From Aporrectodea caliginosa (Eukaryota > Annelida > Clitellata > Crassiclitellata > Lumbricidae): a DNA stretch of 64,000 nt. Below the pieces are notes generated by a model. The model worked only from the letters and a program-made list of their open reading frames with translations, was not told the DNA's origin and ran no database searches. This document shows, piece by piece, positions 1 to 10,450 of the stretch. Each line of letters opens with the position of its first letter. Position 1 is the first letter of the stretch. The position numbers and the translations under genes are program-made. Location: contig JACEVL010000163.1 of assembly GCA_020284085.1 (NCBI GenBank), forward strand, positions 3,188,261-3,252,260. The letters run 5' to 3'.

Positions 1-232
1 ACAACTCTAGGTATACTTAGGTACCCAAACAACTCTAGGTATACTTAGGTACCCAAACAACTCTAGGTATACTTAGGTACCCAAACAACTCTAGGTATAC
101 TTAGGTACCCAAACAACTCTAGGTATACTTAGGTACCCAAACAACTCTAGGTATACTTAGGTACCCAAACAACTCTAGGTATACTTAGGTACCCAAACAA
201 CTCTAGGTATACTTAGGTACCCAAACAACTCT
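1..232. repeat. 28-bp minisatellite, 8 copies, open at left edge
   Basis: A 28-bp unit containing GTATAC and GGTACC is repeated eight times with no differences that I can see, then breaks off after a partial unit. The array starts at the first base, so it probably continues outside the window. There are no spacers, so it is not a CRISPR array. The near identity of the units suggests recent expansion. Confidence 0.97.
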
Positions 233-507
233 GCTAGACAAAGTCGTTCAACGAAGACTCCCATGGTTTGGACATGTAGGCCTACAGAGAACGCTAGGTG
301 ACCGAATCTCACACCATGCACTACATGCAAGATTTGAAGGAAAAGAAAGATAAACCAAGACTACGATGGATAGATAATATAAATTTAGGACATATCATCA
401 TTTAGACCAACGCTAAGGGAGCACTTGACTTGACTTTGACAAATGACCGAGAACGTTGGAGATGAATTTATTCGTGCCCATCGCCGCCAAATGGTTCGTA
501 TCCGGAA
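233..507 (+). mobile_element. LINE 3' end relic (post-RT C-terminus)
   Basis: In shifting + frames this stretch encodes the typical LINE tail after the reverse transcriptase: QRRLPWFGHV, then KPRLRWIDNI, then DRERW followed by a frame shift and EFIRAHRRQ with two stops near 510. This is the 'rLrWfGHv ... GRPrlRWiDdi ... DRerWR' segment known from many non-LTR retrotransposons. The protein is broken by stops and shifts. It runs straight into the (GAT)n tract, which fits a LINE whose 3' tail is a trinucleotide repeat. The clade cannot be fixed from this piece. Confidence 0.75.
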
Positions 508-580
508 ATGATGATGATCATGATGATGATGATGATGCTGGTGATGGTGATGGTGATGATGATGATGATGATGATGATGC

Positions 581-645
<65 letters not shown>

Positions 646-670
646 GTGAAGATGCGATGATGATGATGGC

Positions 671-714
<44 letters not shown>

Positions 715-740
715 CGTGATGATGATGATGATGCATGTAT
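507..740. repeat. (GAT)n / (ATG)n trinucleotide microsatellite
   Basis: A nearly uninterrupted GAT/ATG run with a few GCT, GGT and GCG variants. All frames give homopolymer-like peptides (poly-D, poly-M, poly-H, poly-S, poly-I), so the open frames here are not genes. It directly follows the stop codons of the LINE relic and may be its expanded tail. Confidence 0.97.
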
Positions 741-1145
741 ACTTGCATAAATGCACGCGTGCATAAACGCATACGTAGGCCCTACATACACGTACATACA
801 TACTGACGCACTGACGAACGTACATAGTGTAACATACATACATATATAACCACATAAAATAAATGAAACGTTGAATGTAATATACCCGTGTAAGAGGAAC
901 TTAAGTGTGTTGATATGCATCGTCTCCAAATGCATCGGAACGGACTCGTTCGTTGAACCGCAGAGGGCGGCTTTTGGACAAGCGGAGGCTTTTCTCTCTT
1001 TCTCCCTCGGTTTGTTCTCTGTCGAATGCGATGCAGACAATTGTTTACCTGGCACATCTCGCACCTAGCACAAACAGTGTTGTATTATGTTAAGTTTTTA
1101 AGAAGGTAAATGTGTATGAATCTATCGAACGATGGATATGGATGG
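741..1145. other. No gene seen
   Basis: Only short frames overlapping CATA/TACA-rich sequence. I see no splice-flanked coding segment and no recognisable repeat. Confidence 0.5.
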
Positions 1146-1375
1146 ACGGGTGAACGGATGGATGGATGGATGGATGGATGGATGGATGGATGGATGGATG
1201 GATGGATGGATGGATGGATGGATGGATGGATGGATGGATGGATGGATGGATGGATGGATGGATGGATGGATGGATGGATGGATGGATGGATGGATGGATG
1301 GATGGATGGATGGATGGATGGATGGATGGATGGATGGACGGGTGAACGGATGGACGGATGGATGGATGGATAGAT
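1146..1375. repeat. (GGAT)n tetranucleotide microsatellite
   Basis: About 50 copies of GGAT with interruptions (GGACGGGTGAAC) near both ends, in mirror positions. The frames reading MDGW and IHPS repeats are translations of the microsatellite. Confidence 0.98.
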
Positions 1376-2179
1376 AAAGGGATCGATGGGTCAGTTGATG
1401 CACAGGTCGATCGATCGATTAGATCAATGTCTCAATTGATAGACTGATCAATCAATCGAGGGACGAAATTAGGAAACGATGTGAAGCAACAATGATTTAG
1501 CGGGACAGCGAATGAATGCTCTTGATAGGTATTTTCAGGAAAGTCAGAAGACATTTCGTGCTCATAATAATTAATGATGAAGCCACGGATCTTCTGTCCC
1601 TTTTCAAACAGCCATGCTCGCTGCATGTTAACCAACATGGGGCTAACTATAGTTACTCAGTTGAGTAAATTCTAATTATAACGGGGTTATTTATAAGGCG
1701 CCAGCATGCCCACATGGAGCCCATATAGGACCCATATTATCATATGGACCAGTATAGAGTCCAAATGGGTCCCACCTAATGCCTATGATCATGGTTGTTT
1801 CAATTGGTTGTTTCAATGGGGCAGGGTTGCTGATTAAAACTAGCAAAATAGCCAGGTACACCAGTATAAAAGGTAAACTAAGTGCATACATTGTATATAG
1901 GTCCTATGTATAATCATATATATATATAAGGTTGTGTATAATAATATTCTTTATTGAAACAATCCGGTTGACAAACTGCAACCGGTTACAGTGTACAGTT
2001 ATGAAATTGAAACAATTCACAAGAACACACTTGACAGAAGACATAAATCTTAACTACTGAAAGAACAGACAACCTGCAATACACGGCGTTAATACTATAG
2101 CAGCCTACAAAGCATGTCCGCCTACGGTCTTCGATCTCGGATTCTCGGTACCTCTCGCTCTCTATGCCAGTGTGTTATC
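1376..2179. other. No gene seen
   Basis: AT-rich sequence with short frames only. 1690-1790 has several imperfect copies of CATATGG/CCCATAT-like words. No coding support. Confidence 0.5.
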
Positions 2180-2235
2180 CAATGGGCTATCGGGGGATGC
2201 GCTATCACCCCCGCCCCACCCCCGATAGCGCATTG
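2180..2235. repeat. Inverted repeat, 17-bp arms with one mismatch
   Basis: The arm at 2180-2196 (caatgggctatcggggg) pairs with 2219-2235 (cccccgatagcgcattg) with one mismatch, around a C-rich loop. It lies about 120 bp upstream of a small open frame with a signal-like N-terminus. Confidence 0.8.
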
Positions 2236-2356
2236 TCTAAGTCTAATCGAGTCAGCTGTACATGCACAGCTGTGTTGGCATTCGACGAGAATCAATATAT
2301 CGTATACCTGGTTCAGTCTGTTATCGTTTCCTATGTGCTGAATTATCAGTATCACC

Positions 2357-2515
2357 ATGGCGACAACCAAGAGCACCAGAGCCAAGTTCGACAGATTGGT
2401 TCTACTGATCATTGTGATAATGCTCGATGTTCGCTCAAAGGAAAACTCGGCCTTCTACTTGAACTTCTATGGCGCCAATGTGTCGATGTTGCGAGACTAC
2501 AATGCAAGCCAGTAG
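2357..2515 (+). CDS. Possible 52-aa secreted peptide
   Basis: The ATG has a strong Kozak context (caccATGg). The frame runs 52 codons to TAG. Residues 1-12 are polar and basic, 13-22 are a hydrophobic run (RLVLLIIVIML), and DVRSKENS follows, a layout resembling a signal peptide or anchor. The remainder contains NFYGANVSMLRDYNASQ with two N-x-S sites. I do not recognise a family. It could be a short secreted peptide, the first exon of a larger gene (no clear GT donor at its end), or chance. Hairpins flank it at 2180-2235 and 2570-2607, and an AATAAA lies at 2858. Transcript evidence is absent, so confidence is low. Confidence 0.3.
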   Translation: MATTKSTRAKFDRLVLLIIVIMLDVRSKENSAFYLNFYGANVSMLRDYNASQ

Positions 2516-2569
2516 AGAATACATGACATAGTTACATGCCAGAGCATAATATTATTCTGCCTATATTCT

Positions 2570-2607
2570 GCAGCAATGCAGCATATGGTAATATGCTGCA
2601 TTGCTGC
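2570..2607. repeat. Perfect 17-bp hairpin, 4-nt loop
   Basis: The arm gcagcaatgcagcatat (2570-2586) and its exact reverse complement (2591-2607) enclose the loop GGTA. It is too short for a usual animal pre-miRNA. It may be a palindromic MITE remnant or an RNA stem-loop. Confidence 0.9.
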
Positions 2608-2857
2608 AAAGTCTAAAAATTAGCTATAATAATCAATTGCAAGTTGATGTCGTTCATCATCATCGTTGTCGTCGTCGTCCTCGTAAATAATTCGTTAAAT
2701 TTATTTGCTATGGGAATCGCTTCACTATATACTCCATCGCCGAGGATAGTTGGTGTACTGTGCACCAACACTTATGATAATATTATTATGTTAGGTTCGC
2801 CTAATACATAAATGTGTCTCGTGCAAACCAAAATCGGTTAGCAGTAACTGTTGGTAT

Positions 2858-2885
2858 AATAAAGGGTATATTTACTTACTTACTC
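2858..2885 (+). other. AATAAA followed by (TTAC)n: likely LINE tail
   Basis: AATAAA at 2858-2863 is followed by TTTACTTACTTACTC. The same arrangement ends the LINE fragment at 52422-52766 (AATAAA then ACTTACTCACTTACTTAC). This is probably a 3' end of the same LINE group whose coding part is lost or truncated. Confidence 0.45.
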
Positions 2886-3512
2886 ATATTAATGCACTCT
2901 ACGAGTTTACTAAAATTCATTCCAGGATTTCAATTATCATGTTCTTTTTCAGCAATTATTTTATTGCTGTAAGATCTTTTCGGCTATTAGGCCTACTCTA
3001 GTCTGTTTACGTCTAATCTGTTCATCTGTTTTGCGCCACTGAATATCATATTACAATTGCAGTTGGGGTCTATATATTTTTCTATATCTGATGAACTTTG
3101 ATTTATTTGGTACAGAAGAATTTAAAAAATGTTAGCTATAAATTTAATTTTTTCACAAGTATGCCTATTCTCCTTGGGACCGTGGCCCATTTGCGATCTT
3201 TATGGCTTCATTTTTGCACTCGTTTGGTTCTTGTTAATGGTTGTGACTGCAGGAACGTAGATTTACTTATAGCAACGACAGGGTCCGATTTGCCGGACAA
3301 CGATTTATCATGCAACTTGGACCCCTTGCTTCTTCGTATTGACCCCCTTGCTTCTAGCCTTGGGCCGACCCCCGAGGGGGTCGGCTTGACCCCCTCAACT
3401 TCATTACCCACAGTCCCACACCAAATGACTCCATTATGACCAATCGGTCTGACCCAGCTTCTACCTCCTTCTCTACTAGTCTCTCTGAAAGCCCAGCTGG
3501 CTAGGCACCGAT

Positions 3513-3544
<32 letters not shown>

Positions 3545-4550
3545 ATTGGTCTACTGCACGAACTATTGCGCATAATGTCATTATTTCAAATAATATAATA
3601 CTATCATTTAAAATTATAATTACCATTTTACCCTGGAACGTGGCGCCCCTCAAAAACAATTAGGCCTACCCTTGACCCCACATAAGCAATCCTGGATCCC
3701 CCACTGTTCCCGACCCCCTGCTTCTTTTTTGACAAACGGACCCTGAGCAACGACCCACCGACTGATGCATAGATTGGCATACATCGGCACGGTTTAGAGA
3801 GTGAGTGAGGGAGGGAGGGAGTCAATTGTGGATCTATGGGCCATGAGGGGCAGCCGAGTAAGTAGCCTAAGTTTGTGTTTTCTATCACTGTTTTTTTATG
3901 GACTACTTTATGAGTCATCAGCAACAAGACGACCGTTCCTATATATATATGTCAAAAATTTCAGACGACTTTCTTTTTGCTCGTCGTGGTTATCGCTATT
4001 TTCAACCTTCCCTCACACATTTTTTAATAAAAATTTTCTTCTCACGCTCTCTTGTCATTGACTTACCTTGGCCCTTTTTATTAGTGCACCTACCAGGCTT
4101 TAGACCTTCCGATAATGTTGTGCACTAAAAAGGACTGAACCGAACCAATACGCAGTATACAATTATACATCGCTGGGTACTGGTCAGGCACAATGAAAGA
4201 TCGATAAGAACTATAAGCGGTTGTAGTTTTCTGTAGGCTTATAGGTCTACAGTTCGCCCTTTGCACCCTGGACGATTAATAATAATTATAATCAATGGCT
4301 AACAACGCCAGTTCGTTTCGCCACGCTCTCTGCTTCTGTCAGCTACATCAGATACAGGTCATACTGCGTAACCTTCCGTTCAATGCCGTCGTAACCTTAG
4401 TTAATTCATTCATACCTAGGCAAATATTGACTATTGCAACGCCATCCTAAACGGACTGCCCCAGTTCAGAATAAGTCAACTCCAGACGGTAGCCTACTCA
4501 CTACTCACCTTTGACGACCGAGTAGTGACCAACAAAGCAAAATACTCACA
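2886..4550. other. No gene seen; short hairpin and (TA)n tract
   Basis: 3364-3385 holds a 10-bp arm hairpin (gccgaccccc, GA, gggggtcggc). 3517-3542 is a (TA)n tract. CCCCTTGCTTCT-like words recur at 3320-3380 and 3715-3730. No coding segment can be supported. Confidence 0.5.
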
Positions 4551-4902
4551 TGAATAAATGCGACAAAATCTGCACTGGCTTCCTGTGCTGGAGCAGATTC
4601 GATTCAAAATCTCTTCAAATGGATGTTCTGCAATTTTCGGCGCCGCCCAGCATACGTCAGAGAGCGTTGCTTTCCAGTTTGAGTCAGCCTGGTCGTCGAA
4701 CATTACGCTCTTCTGCCCGTAGATAATTACAGGTTCTTCGCTTCTGCACATCATTCGGAGCTCATCGGGCATGCTCGTGCATAGGTCCTTCCTCTTTGAA
4801 TATACTAAGATTCCCATTTTCCGTCTACCTTAAGACGCCTCGTTTAGATCAGGGCTTTTGGGATGTGCTTGAAATGCGCTATATAAATGTCTTAGGCTAC
4901 TA
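4551..4902 (+). mobile_element. L2/CR1-like LINE 3' end relic
   Basis: The + strand reads LHWLPVLEQIRFKIS, the usual LHWLPv...RI.FKi motif that follows the reverse transcriptase in L2/CR1-like LINEs. Degraded continuation follows, including a remnant of the Lrss...L segment, and it ends at 4881-4893 in atgcgctatataaatg. That terminal motif is the one seen at the 3' ends of the SINEs in this window. Frames are broken throughout. Confidence 0.6.
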
Positions 4903-5530
4903 CAATACATACATGCACGCACGCATACATAGGCCTACACTATTATGCATGCGATGGCATTTTATTCACTTTACTGTTAATATCATTTCTGTTACTTTAC
5001 CTGTCGCGTTCAACTGCTTTCGCTTCTCTATTTTACACAATTGCTTTAGATCAGGATATGAAATAGAAGCGATCCCGCTGACAGTCACGTAGTCTCTCGT
5101 TTCTCTACGCCAATCGTCAATATGGTAACGTAATATTATGCACTATGGTTGAGCTGCTAACAGTAGTAGGCTATTATACGTCTAACAAGCCATTAATTAC
5201 TGCTGCATAGGCAACATCTGCTCGTAGCTTATACGCTAGACCTGGAGCATATTATGAAGCTACTAGGCCCATACCATTGATTCTGTTAGCAGACTCCAAG
5301 CACCGTAGGTTCCAGTTGAAAGCACACGCCCGTAATAGCCTACACCCGATCGACTGCATTTATTATTTATGCTTCGGATGAATACATCGCTTAAGCGATG
5401 CAATATCATTTGCGTAGCCTACCTTGTGCATAAAATTAGGCGTAGGCCCCTACGTTAGATATCATGCAACTTGATTGTGTATTGCAGCGTATTCAGAGCT
5501 GCATTGCTATTGAAAACACACAGCAATATG
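4903..5530. other. No gene seen
   Basis: Short frames only. No repeat or coding signal recognised. Confidence 0.45.
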
Positions 5531-5535
5531 TTTTG

Positions 5536-5927
5536 TATATATATATATATATATATATATATTCACAGCAAATTTACCTCAAAGTCCATTTTGAGAATGA
5601 GATTTTTCATTGGTCTTCCGTCTGGGTTCTTCCAATCTCAAAACCCACGAACGCTGGACCAGTGTAAGACTTTGTCCTGTGTCGTATATTATGTCGGTTT
5701 AATGCAAGTTATACGACGTGTATTGCATGCAGGGGCCCGTGTTTTTCTTACTAATGGCATATGTATATTACTTGAATTCTATTTTTGTCTAAGTACATAT
5801 ACCCAGGGATTCGGAATTGTATGTATGTATGTATGTATGTATGTATGTATGTATGTATGTATGTATGTATGTATGTATGTATGTATGTATGTATGTATGT
5901 ATGTATGTATGTATATATATATATATA
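5536..5927. repeat. (TA)n and (TATG)n microsatellites
   Basis: A (TA)n tract at 5536-5563 and a long (TATG)n tract at about 5819-5927 ending in (TA)n. Frames reading MYVC repeats are translations of the microsatellite. Confidence 0.95.
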
Positions 5928-6326
5928 TTCATATCACAGTCGCTCTTCCATTGCAGTCATTAATAGCAATAACCACAGGTTAATCAGCGTTTCATACAAA
6001 ATACATGTATACCTCTTAATAATTTGTACTTACTCAATAGGCCAGCTACAAGCTATAATCCCATGCTGCTTAGATCACAATGTTATCTCATTGTGCTCTG
6101 ATGAGAACAGGTAGCCAAGTATGAACACATTTTGGTCCAACAAACGTGGCTGATAGTCTTTCAAGTGCTGACAGGCCATACTTAACTGGGACCGAGACGT
6201 TTATATGCATGGACAAAATACATAGAAGGTGGAGGAGAAGCCAATACGTCGGCTTTGCCCGTGTGGCCTGAGTTCGAAAGGTGAGCGGGTTGACGTTGGC
6301 GATCGGTAGAAAATTGAAGGGTAAAC
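5928..6326. other. No gene seen
   Basis: Sequence left of the mariner insertion. Short frames, no recognisable feature. Confidence 0.45.
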
Positions 6327-6328
6327 TA

Positions 6329-7354
6329 CAGGGTGGGCCATTAACAAGGAGAACATTGTGTGCAATCATGTTTAATACAATATCAAATTGTGTTTTGAGT
6401 AAATCGTGAAACCTAAATTATTCTACGATGTGCTTGCTTACCAAATCGAGCCATAAGTGGGTTATTTCGTATTTTGAAGCGAGATTTACAAAATACAGCG
6501 TACAAACGCGTGATGACCGCCGGGGATAAACGAGAGCTGTAAATTAAAAAGCCTGCAAGGAAGTCAGCAGCTACCGGAAATGTTTCCTACGAAGCATTTG
6601 GTTCACAGATGAAAAGACATTTAGGCCTACAGTTGACACTCCACCTAATTATAATTATCAAAATGATCGTGTTTATTCTGCTGCCAAAAATAAAAAGCAA
6701 ATTTCAGCAACAAGACTCGTTCGCGACCGTGAACATTTCAGTCGCAGCGCCATCTTGGTTTCGGTAGGTGTGTCTCAGATGGGAAAACCAATGTAGTGTC
6801 TGTTGAACCCGGAGTCAAAGTAAGCAGTAAATACTATTGTAATCACGTTCAGTGACGCTCGAGAAAGACGTTTATTTCCTGATATACTATCAAGATGTAA
6901 TCGTCACAATTGAACGTTGCAGCAGGACGGAGCTCCTTCACACACAGCAAGAAACACTCAACTTCCATCATCAGGAGAACCTTCATCAAATCAGACACGT
7001 GGCCCCAAATAACCCAGACCTAAACCCGGTAGACTATGCTGTTTGGAGTGCCTTCCAACAAAAATTCTACCTTCGTCGTAAATTTACAACAACAGAACAA
7101 CTGAAGTTGGTCATTGTTGAGGAGTGGCAAAAATGTCCCAGCTATTAATTTTATAGACAAGAGCATTAACGTGTGGTGCTGACGTTTGGAAAAAAATTGT
7201 AGAGAACCGAGGCGCACACACAGGATATAACATTTAACAACAAATTACTTGCATTTTGACAAGACACAAAATAATATTTAAATTAATAAGTCAGATTGAA
7301 CGCTACGTTCTCATTTTTTAATGGCCCATCCCATTTTTTTAATGGCCCACCCTG
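6329..7354 (+). mobile_element. Tc1/mariner-type transposon, maT (DD37D)-like, inactive
   Basis: The ends CAGGGTGGGCCATTAA (6329-6344) and TTAATGGCCCACCCTG (7339-7354) are perfect inverted repeats flanked by TA on both sides (6327-6328 and 7355-7356), the standard target duplication of this superfamily. Inside, + strand pieces of transposase are readable: FWFTDEKTF (first catalytic Asp), VSVGVSQMGKTNVV, LQQDGAPSHTARNT (second Asp), and PNNPDLNPVDYAVW (third Asp). The spacing of the last two Asp in related proteins is of the DD37D type. The frame is broken between these blocks, so no active protein is encoded. Confidence 0.9.
6852..7148 (+). pseudogene. Mariner transposase C-terminal fragment
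   Basis: The longest open piece of the mariner transposase. It reads through the catalytic PDLNPVDYAVW block and FTTTEQLK...VEEWQK to a stop. The QQDG block lies just upstream in another frame, showing a frame shift between them. It has no start of its own. Confidence 0.8.
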
Positions 7355-7357
7355 TAG

Positions 7358-7874
7358 GCTACGTTGGGCCAAAGTTATTAGCCGAACGTGAATAGAATTG
7401 TAAATTGCTGTGTAAATAAGATGTCGGCTGTACAGCCAATCGTCGATGGCCAAGACCTTTCCATTTAGTCATTTTAGTGTCGGCCCAGCATTTACCAAAA
7501 GTGTGTGTGCGCCGGCAGGGAAAGGTACGGAAGTTCAAGGGCTCATACTTAATCTGCATATAACTCGAAAAGCATCTCGCCACTGGCTGGCTCTCGTATA
7601 GGCCTACACGTAGATGATAGATCCCAAATAATGGAGCTTCATTCAGAGTTGACAATTGACACTAATAATTGTCCTAGTTTCTGGTTTATACTGCTCAGAG
7701 AATGAAGCTAATGATGCGAGACCAAATACCATCGACAAAAGACGTGAGAAGCCCGAACATAATTATGTTGAATTATCAAGCAAATTCTGCACATGACGAA
7801 CGAAGCTTCAGATTGATAAGAAGGGCAAATTACCGGTCATCTTAACGGGCTAACGGCACGGATATCCGTCGTAG
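7358..7874. other. No gene seen
   Basis: Sequence between the mariner and a SINE. Nothing recognised. Confidence 0.45.
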
Positions 7875-8160
7875 TAAATGTAAATGTACACGTTTTATAT
7901 AGCGACTGCATGATGTCCTCAATCCTGCTCATTTTCGTCAATGAATTGATCGGGTGAGATCCCTCACCACCGCTGCCCGTTTTAATTGGCGCCATGACAT
8001 TTCTTCCCTCTGTCCAGGCCGTGCTAAACCGAGATTTAAATCAATCTCTGAACTAAGCCAGCATCGGGAGGCGAACCGCGATCGGCACGCACTAACCAAC
8101 GTAGCTAACCGGGTTAGTATCCGGGGTCAGTTGAAGTAAAAATAAATAAATAAATAAATA
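7875..8160 (-). mobile_element. tRNA-headed SINE
   Basis: On the - strand the head contains a box A-like TAGCTACGTTGGTTAGTGCG and a box B-like CGGTTCGCCTCC (about 8065-8115), followed by a body and a 3' end reading cgctatataaaacgtg with a repeated ACATTT tail. The RNA polymerase III boxes mark it as a tRNA-derived SINE and not a working tRNA gene. An (AAAT)n tract lies at the head side (8135-8160). Confidence 0.65.
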
Positions 8161-8852
8161 GAGACCTGCTCAATAGGTCTAAAGTTGCACAATTTTTGCG
8201 CACATCTTTCATATGCTGAGACCTGACAACTTTCCGAATACTTAGCAACTAGTTAAAATCCGAATGTAAATAATAATTCTAACCAAAGGGCAACATAATG
8301 CTCTCACGTTTGCTTCTACGACAATTTAGCCTTATTTCAAAGCATGTTGTCAATTTTTTTGATCGACAAATATGATAAAAAAAATATGACCAATAATGCC
8401 TGACCAATAATAGCTCATTTTCTTCTGGACCCTCTGTTTTATTTCCACGCAGGGCATCGAGTCCATCGCTTGACTGCCTCTTCGATATCTTTTCTCCATT
8501 TGACGATCTTCAATCTTCTAATTCTTCTGTTGATATTTTCTTTTCTTTTTGTCTATTTACAACTTTCATTTGATATCCTTTTGTAAGCAGAACAAGAATC
8601 CTCATTAGCCATCCTATCATTTAGGACTAAGAGTCTTGTTGGTACAATAGACTAGAAGAGTCTTGCACACAGAATATGCTATAGTTTCGTCGAGGTTCTG
8701 TAGAAGTCACGTGCAATTAGTTTTGGATAGATTAAGCGACAACATGTTTGTCTTAAACCAGTCTGAAGCCAGGATCAGTTCGTCATTTACCAATGATATT
8801 AGGTGGTCATATGAAGCGTGTGTAGCAAAGGCATTGGTATCGCATTGGTACC
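8161..8852. other. No gene seen
   Basis: AT-rich sequence, short frames only. Confidence 0.45.
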
Positions 8853-9150
8853 TCTGACCCGATACATGCATTTGTTACTGTTTTGGGCGGCCATATTGGA
8901 CGCCATCTTGGACAGTAGCATAGCCACACTATTGTCACTATGATAAATCGATTTCTTGACCTTGAATATATTAAAATTGACATTTCATTTGTAATTAGAG
9001 CTTACCTCTGACCTGAGATATACATTTTTCTTTTTTAGCGGCCATATTGGACGCCATCTTGAATAGTAACATTCCGACACTATTGCCACTACGATAAATC
9101 GATCCCTTGACCTTCGCAGTATTAAATTCGACACTTCATTTATTACCTTC
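8853..9150. repeat. Two diverged copies of a 154-bp unit with CGCCATCTTG
   Basis: The units begin at 8853 and 9007 (both TCTGACC) and align over most of their length, including GCGGCCATATTGG, ACGCCATCTTG, GATAAATCGAT and CTTGACCTT. Each copy has two GCCATnTTG words, which match the YY1 core. Divergence between copies shows the duplication is old. Confidence 0.85.
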
Positions 9151-10180
9151 TGCACGTTGACCTCATTAGGTTTCCGTTTGATGTGCCATCGGTTGATGCG
9201 TTGTGCATCAGACGCCGGCGCAATAGAAATGACTAATTAATGAAATAATAACAATACTAATAGGCCTAATGATAATGATGATGGTGATGACGATGATAAT
9301 GATGATGATAATACTAATAAAGTCAATTTCACTCATTCAAGTGTTGGCCTGATTTCCCTACCAATTTGATCATGAGGCCCATGCTTGACCAATAAGGCAG
9401 TATGAGTAGCAGTTGGCCTTTGCTTGCGCCTCTACCTCTGCAACCCTCACCAATGTTACTGCTGGTATCTGTTTGGCCCGAAAGGCCACCATTTTGATCT
9501 CGTTTGTACATTGACTTTAGGGCGATCACTTTGTCATCACACCATCAATGATGTAGTCTGGCGGGCCATTCAGAAAGCTGATGTTCCAAGTACTAAGGAG
9601 CCAACACTTTGTTTATTTCAGATGGTAAGTGACCACTGACCTGACGGGGTCACGTCGATTGATACATATTTCATCCGTGATGTTGGCCAGCACCTTTTGA
9701 TCATACCTGGAGAGTCGCGTGATGTCAGGTTTCTGTTTCAGTGCCTATCCAACTGTATCCATCATTATGATGCCATAGCTTTTCGAGGCACGTTCACTGA
9801 TGTTGCGGAGGACGAAGTCTGATTTTCCAGATACCCAAAACAGATCGTAGAAACTTTTTATTTGTTCGCAACTTCGCACTACTGAATATGGGTTCGTACT
9901 GCAGGGAGCATCAAAGTCTCTCTTGTCGAACAAAAAACCTTCCAAACGTACAAAATCCGCAGCAGAAAGTAGAATAAGTAGGCTACGGGATGCAAACATA
10001 GCGCCAGTAAACTTTAACACGTTACTGACTTACTGAACAAATTCTGCAAATAATCCAGCGAAATGACACGAAAGTCGGTTAACGACCGGCATGGCAGGTG
10101 ACATGTGCAGAAACTAACATTTAATTGTGTAATCTGTTGAAAATTTTGATCTAATCTGCGGAATAAATAAATGATCTATT
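9151..10180. other. No gene seen; GATGAT-rich patch
   Basis: 9236-9320 is an impure ATGATG/AATAAT patch. Remaining frames are short and unsupported. Confidence 0.45.
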
Positions 10181-10450
10181 CTATCGAAGGGCTCGAATAC
10201 TTGGTGGTGCGGGTTTACCAACATTCATAGAATCGCTTAAAGTATCCATAACGGATGACAATGGACCCGACGGGTTTACTCTTATCCCGTCGCGCAGTGG
10301 CCGTAGTTTGAGTCGGGATGTCAGTGTAGCTGACACCGTGGCTGCTTCAAACTTGTCTGTCACGTATTGTTCGGCCAGCGGGCTCGCGAAACCGGCGGCA
10401 TCTAAAAAACCAAACCGAATGCACTTGTGCCACAGAAAGGAACCTATCAT
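10181..10450 (-). CDS. Unrecognised 89-codon open frame in CpG-rich patch
   Basis: The - strand ATG at 10450 (context aacaaaATGa) opens an 89-residue frame ending in TAG. Codons are richer in G+C and CpG than the surrounding DNA. A GT donor-like site (TTG|GTAAAC) lies near its end, so it could be a first exon. I recognise no domain. The opposite strand is also open here, which weakens the case. Inference only. Confidence 0.2.
   Translation of the reverse strand: MIGSFLWHKCIRFGFLDAAGFASPLAEQYVTDKFEAATVSATLTSRLKLRPLRDGIRVNPSGPLSSVMDTLSDSMNVGKPAPPSIRALR

Noticed and set aside
1..232. CRISPR-like array of 28-bp repeats
   Set aside because: The repeats are head to tail with no spacers, in an animal genome.
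385..855. Open frames with poly-Ser, poly-His, poly-Ile or poly-Asp on both strands
   Set aside because: They are translations of the GAT microsatellite in different frames.
1110..1403. MDGW and IHPS repeat proteins
   Set aside because: Translations of the GGAT microsatellite.
5471..6114. Cysteine-rich MYVC repeat protein of up to 170 aa (also at 15064-15469)
   Set aside because: Translation of TATG repeats; a period of 4 read in threes stays open by itself.
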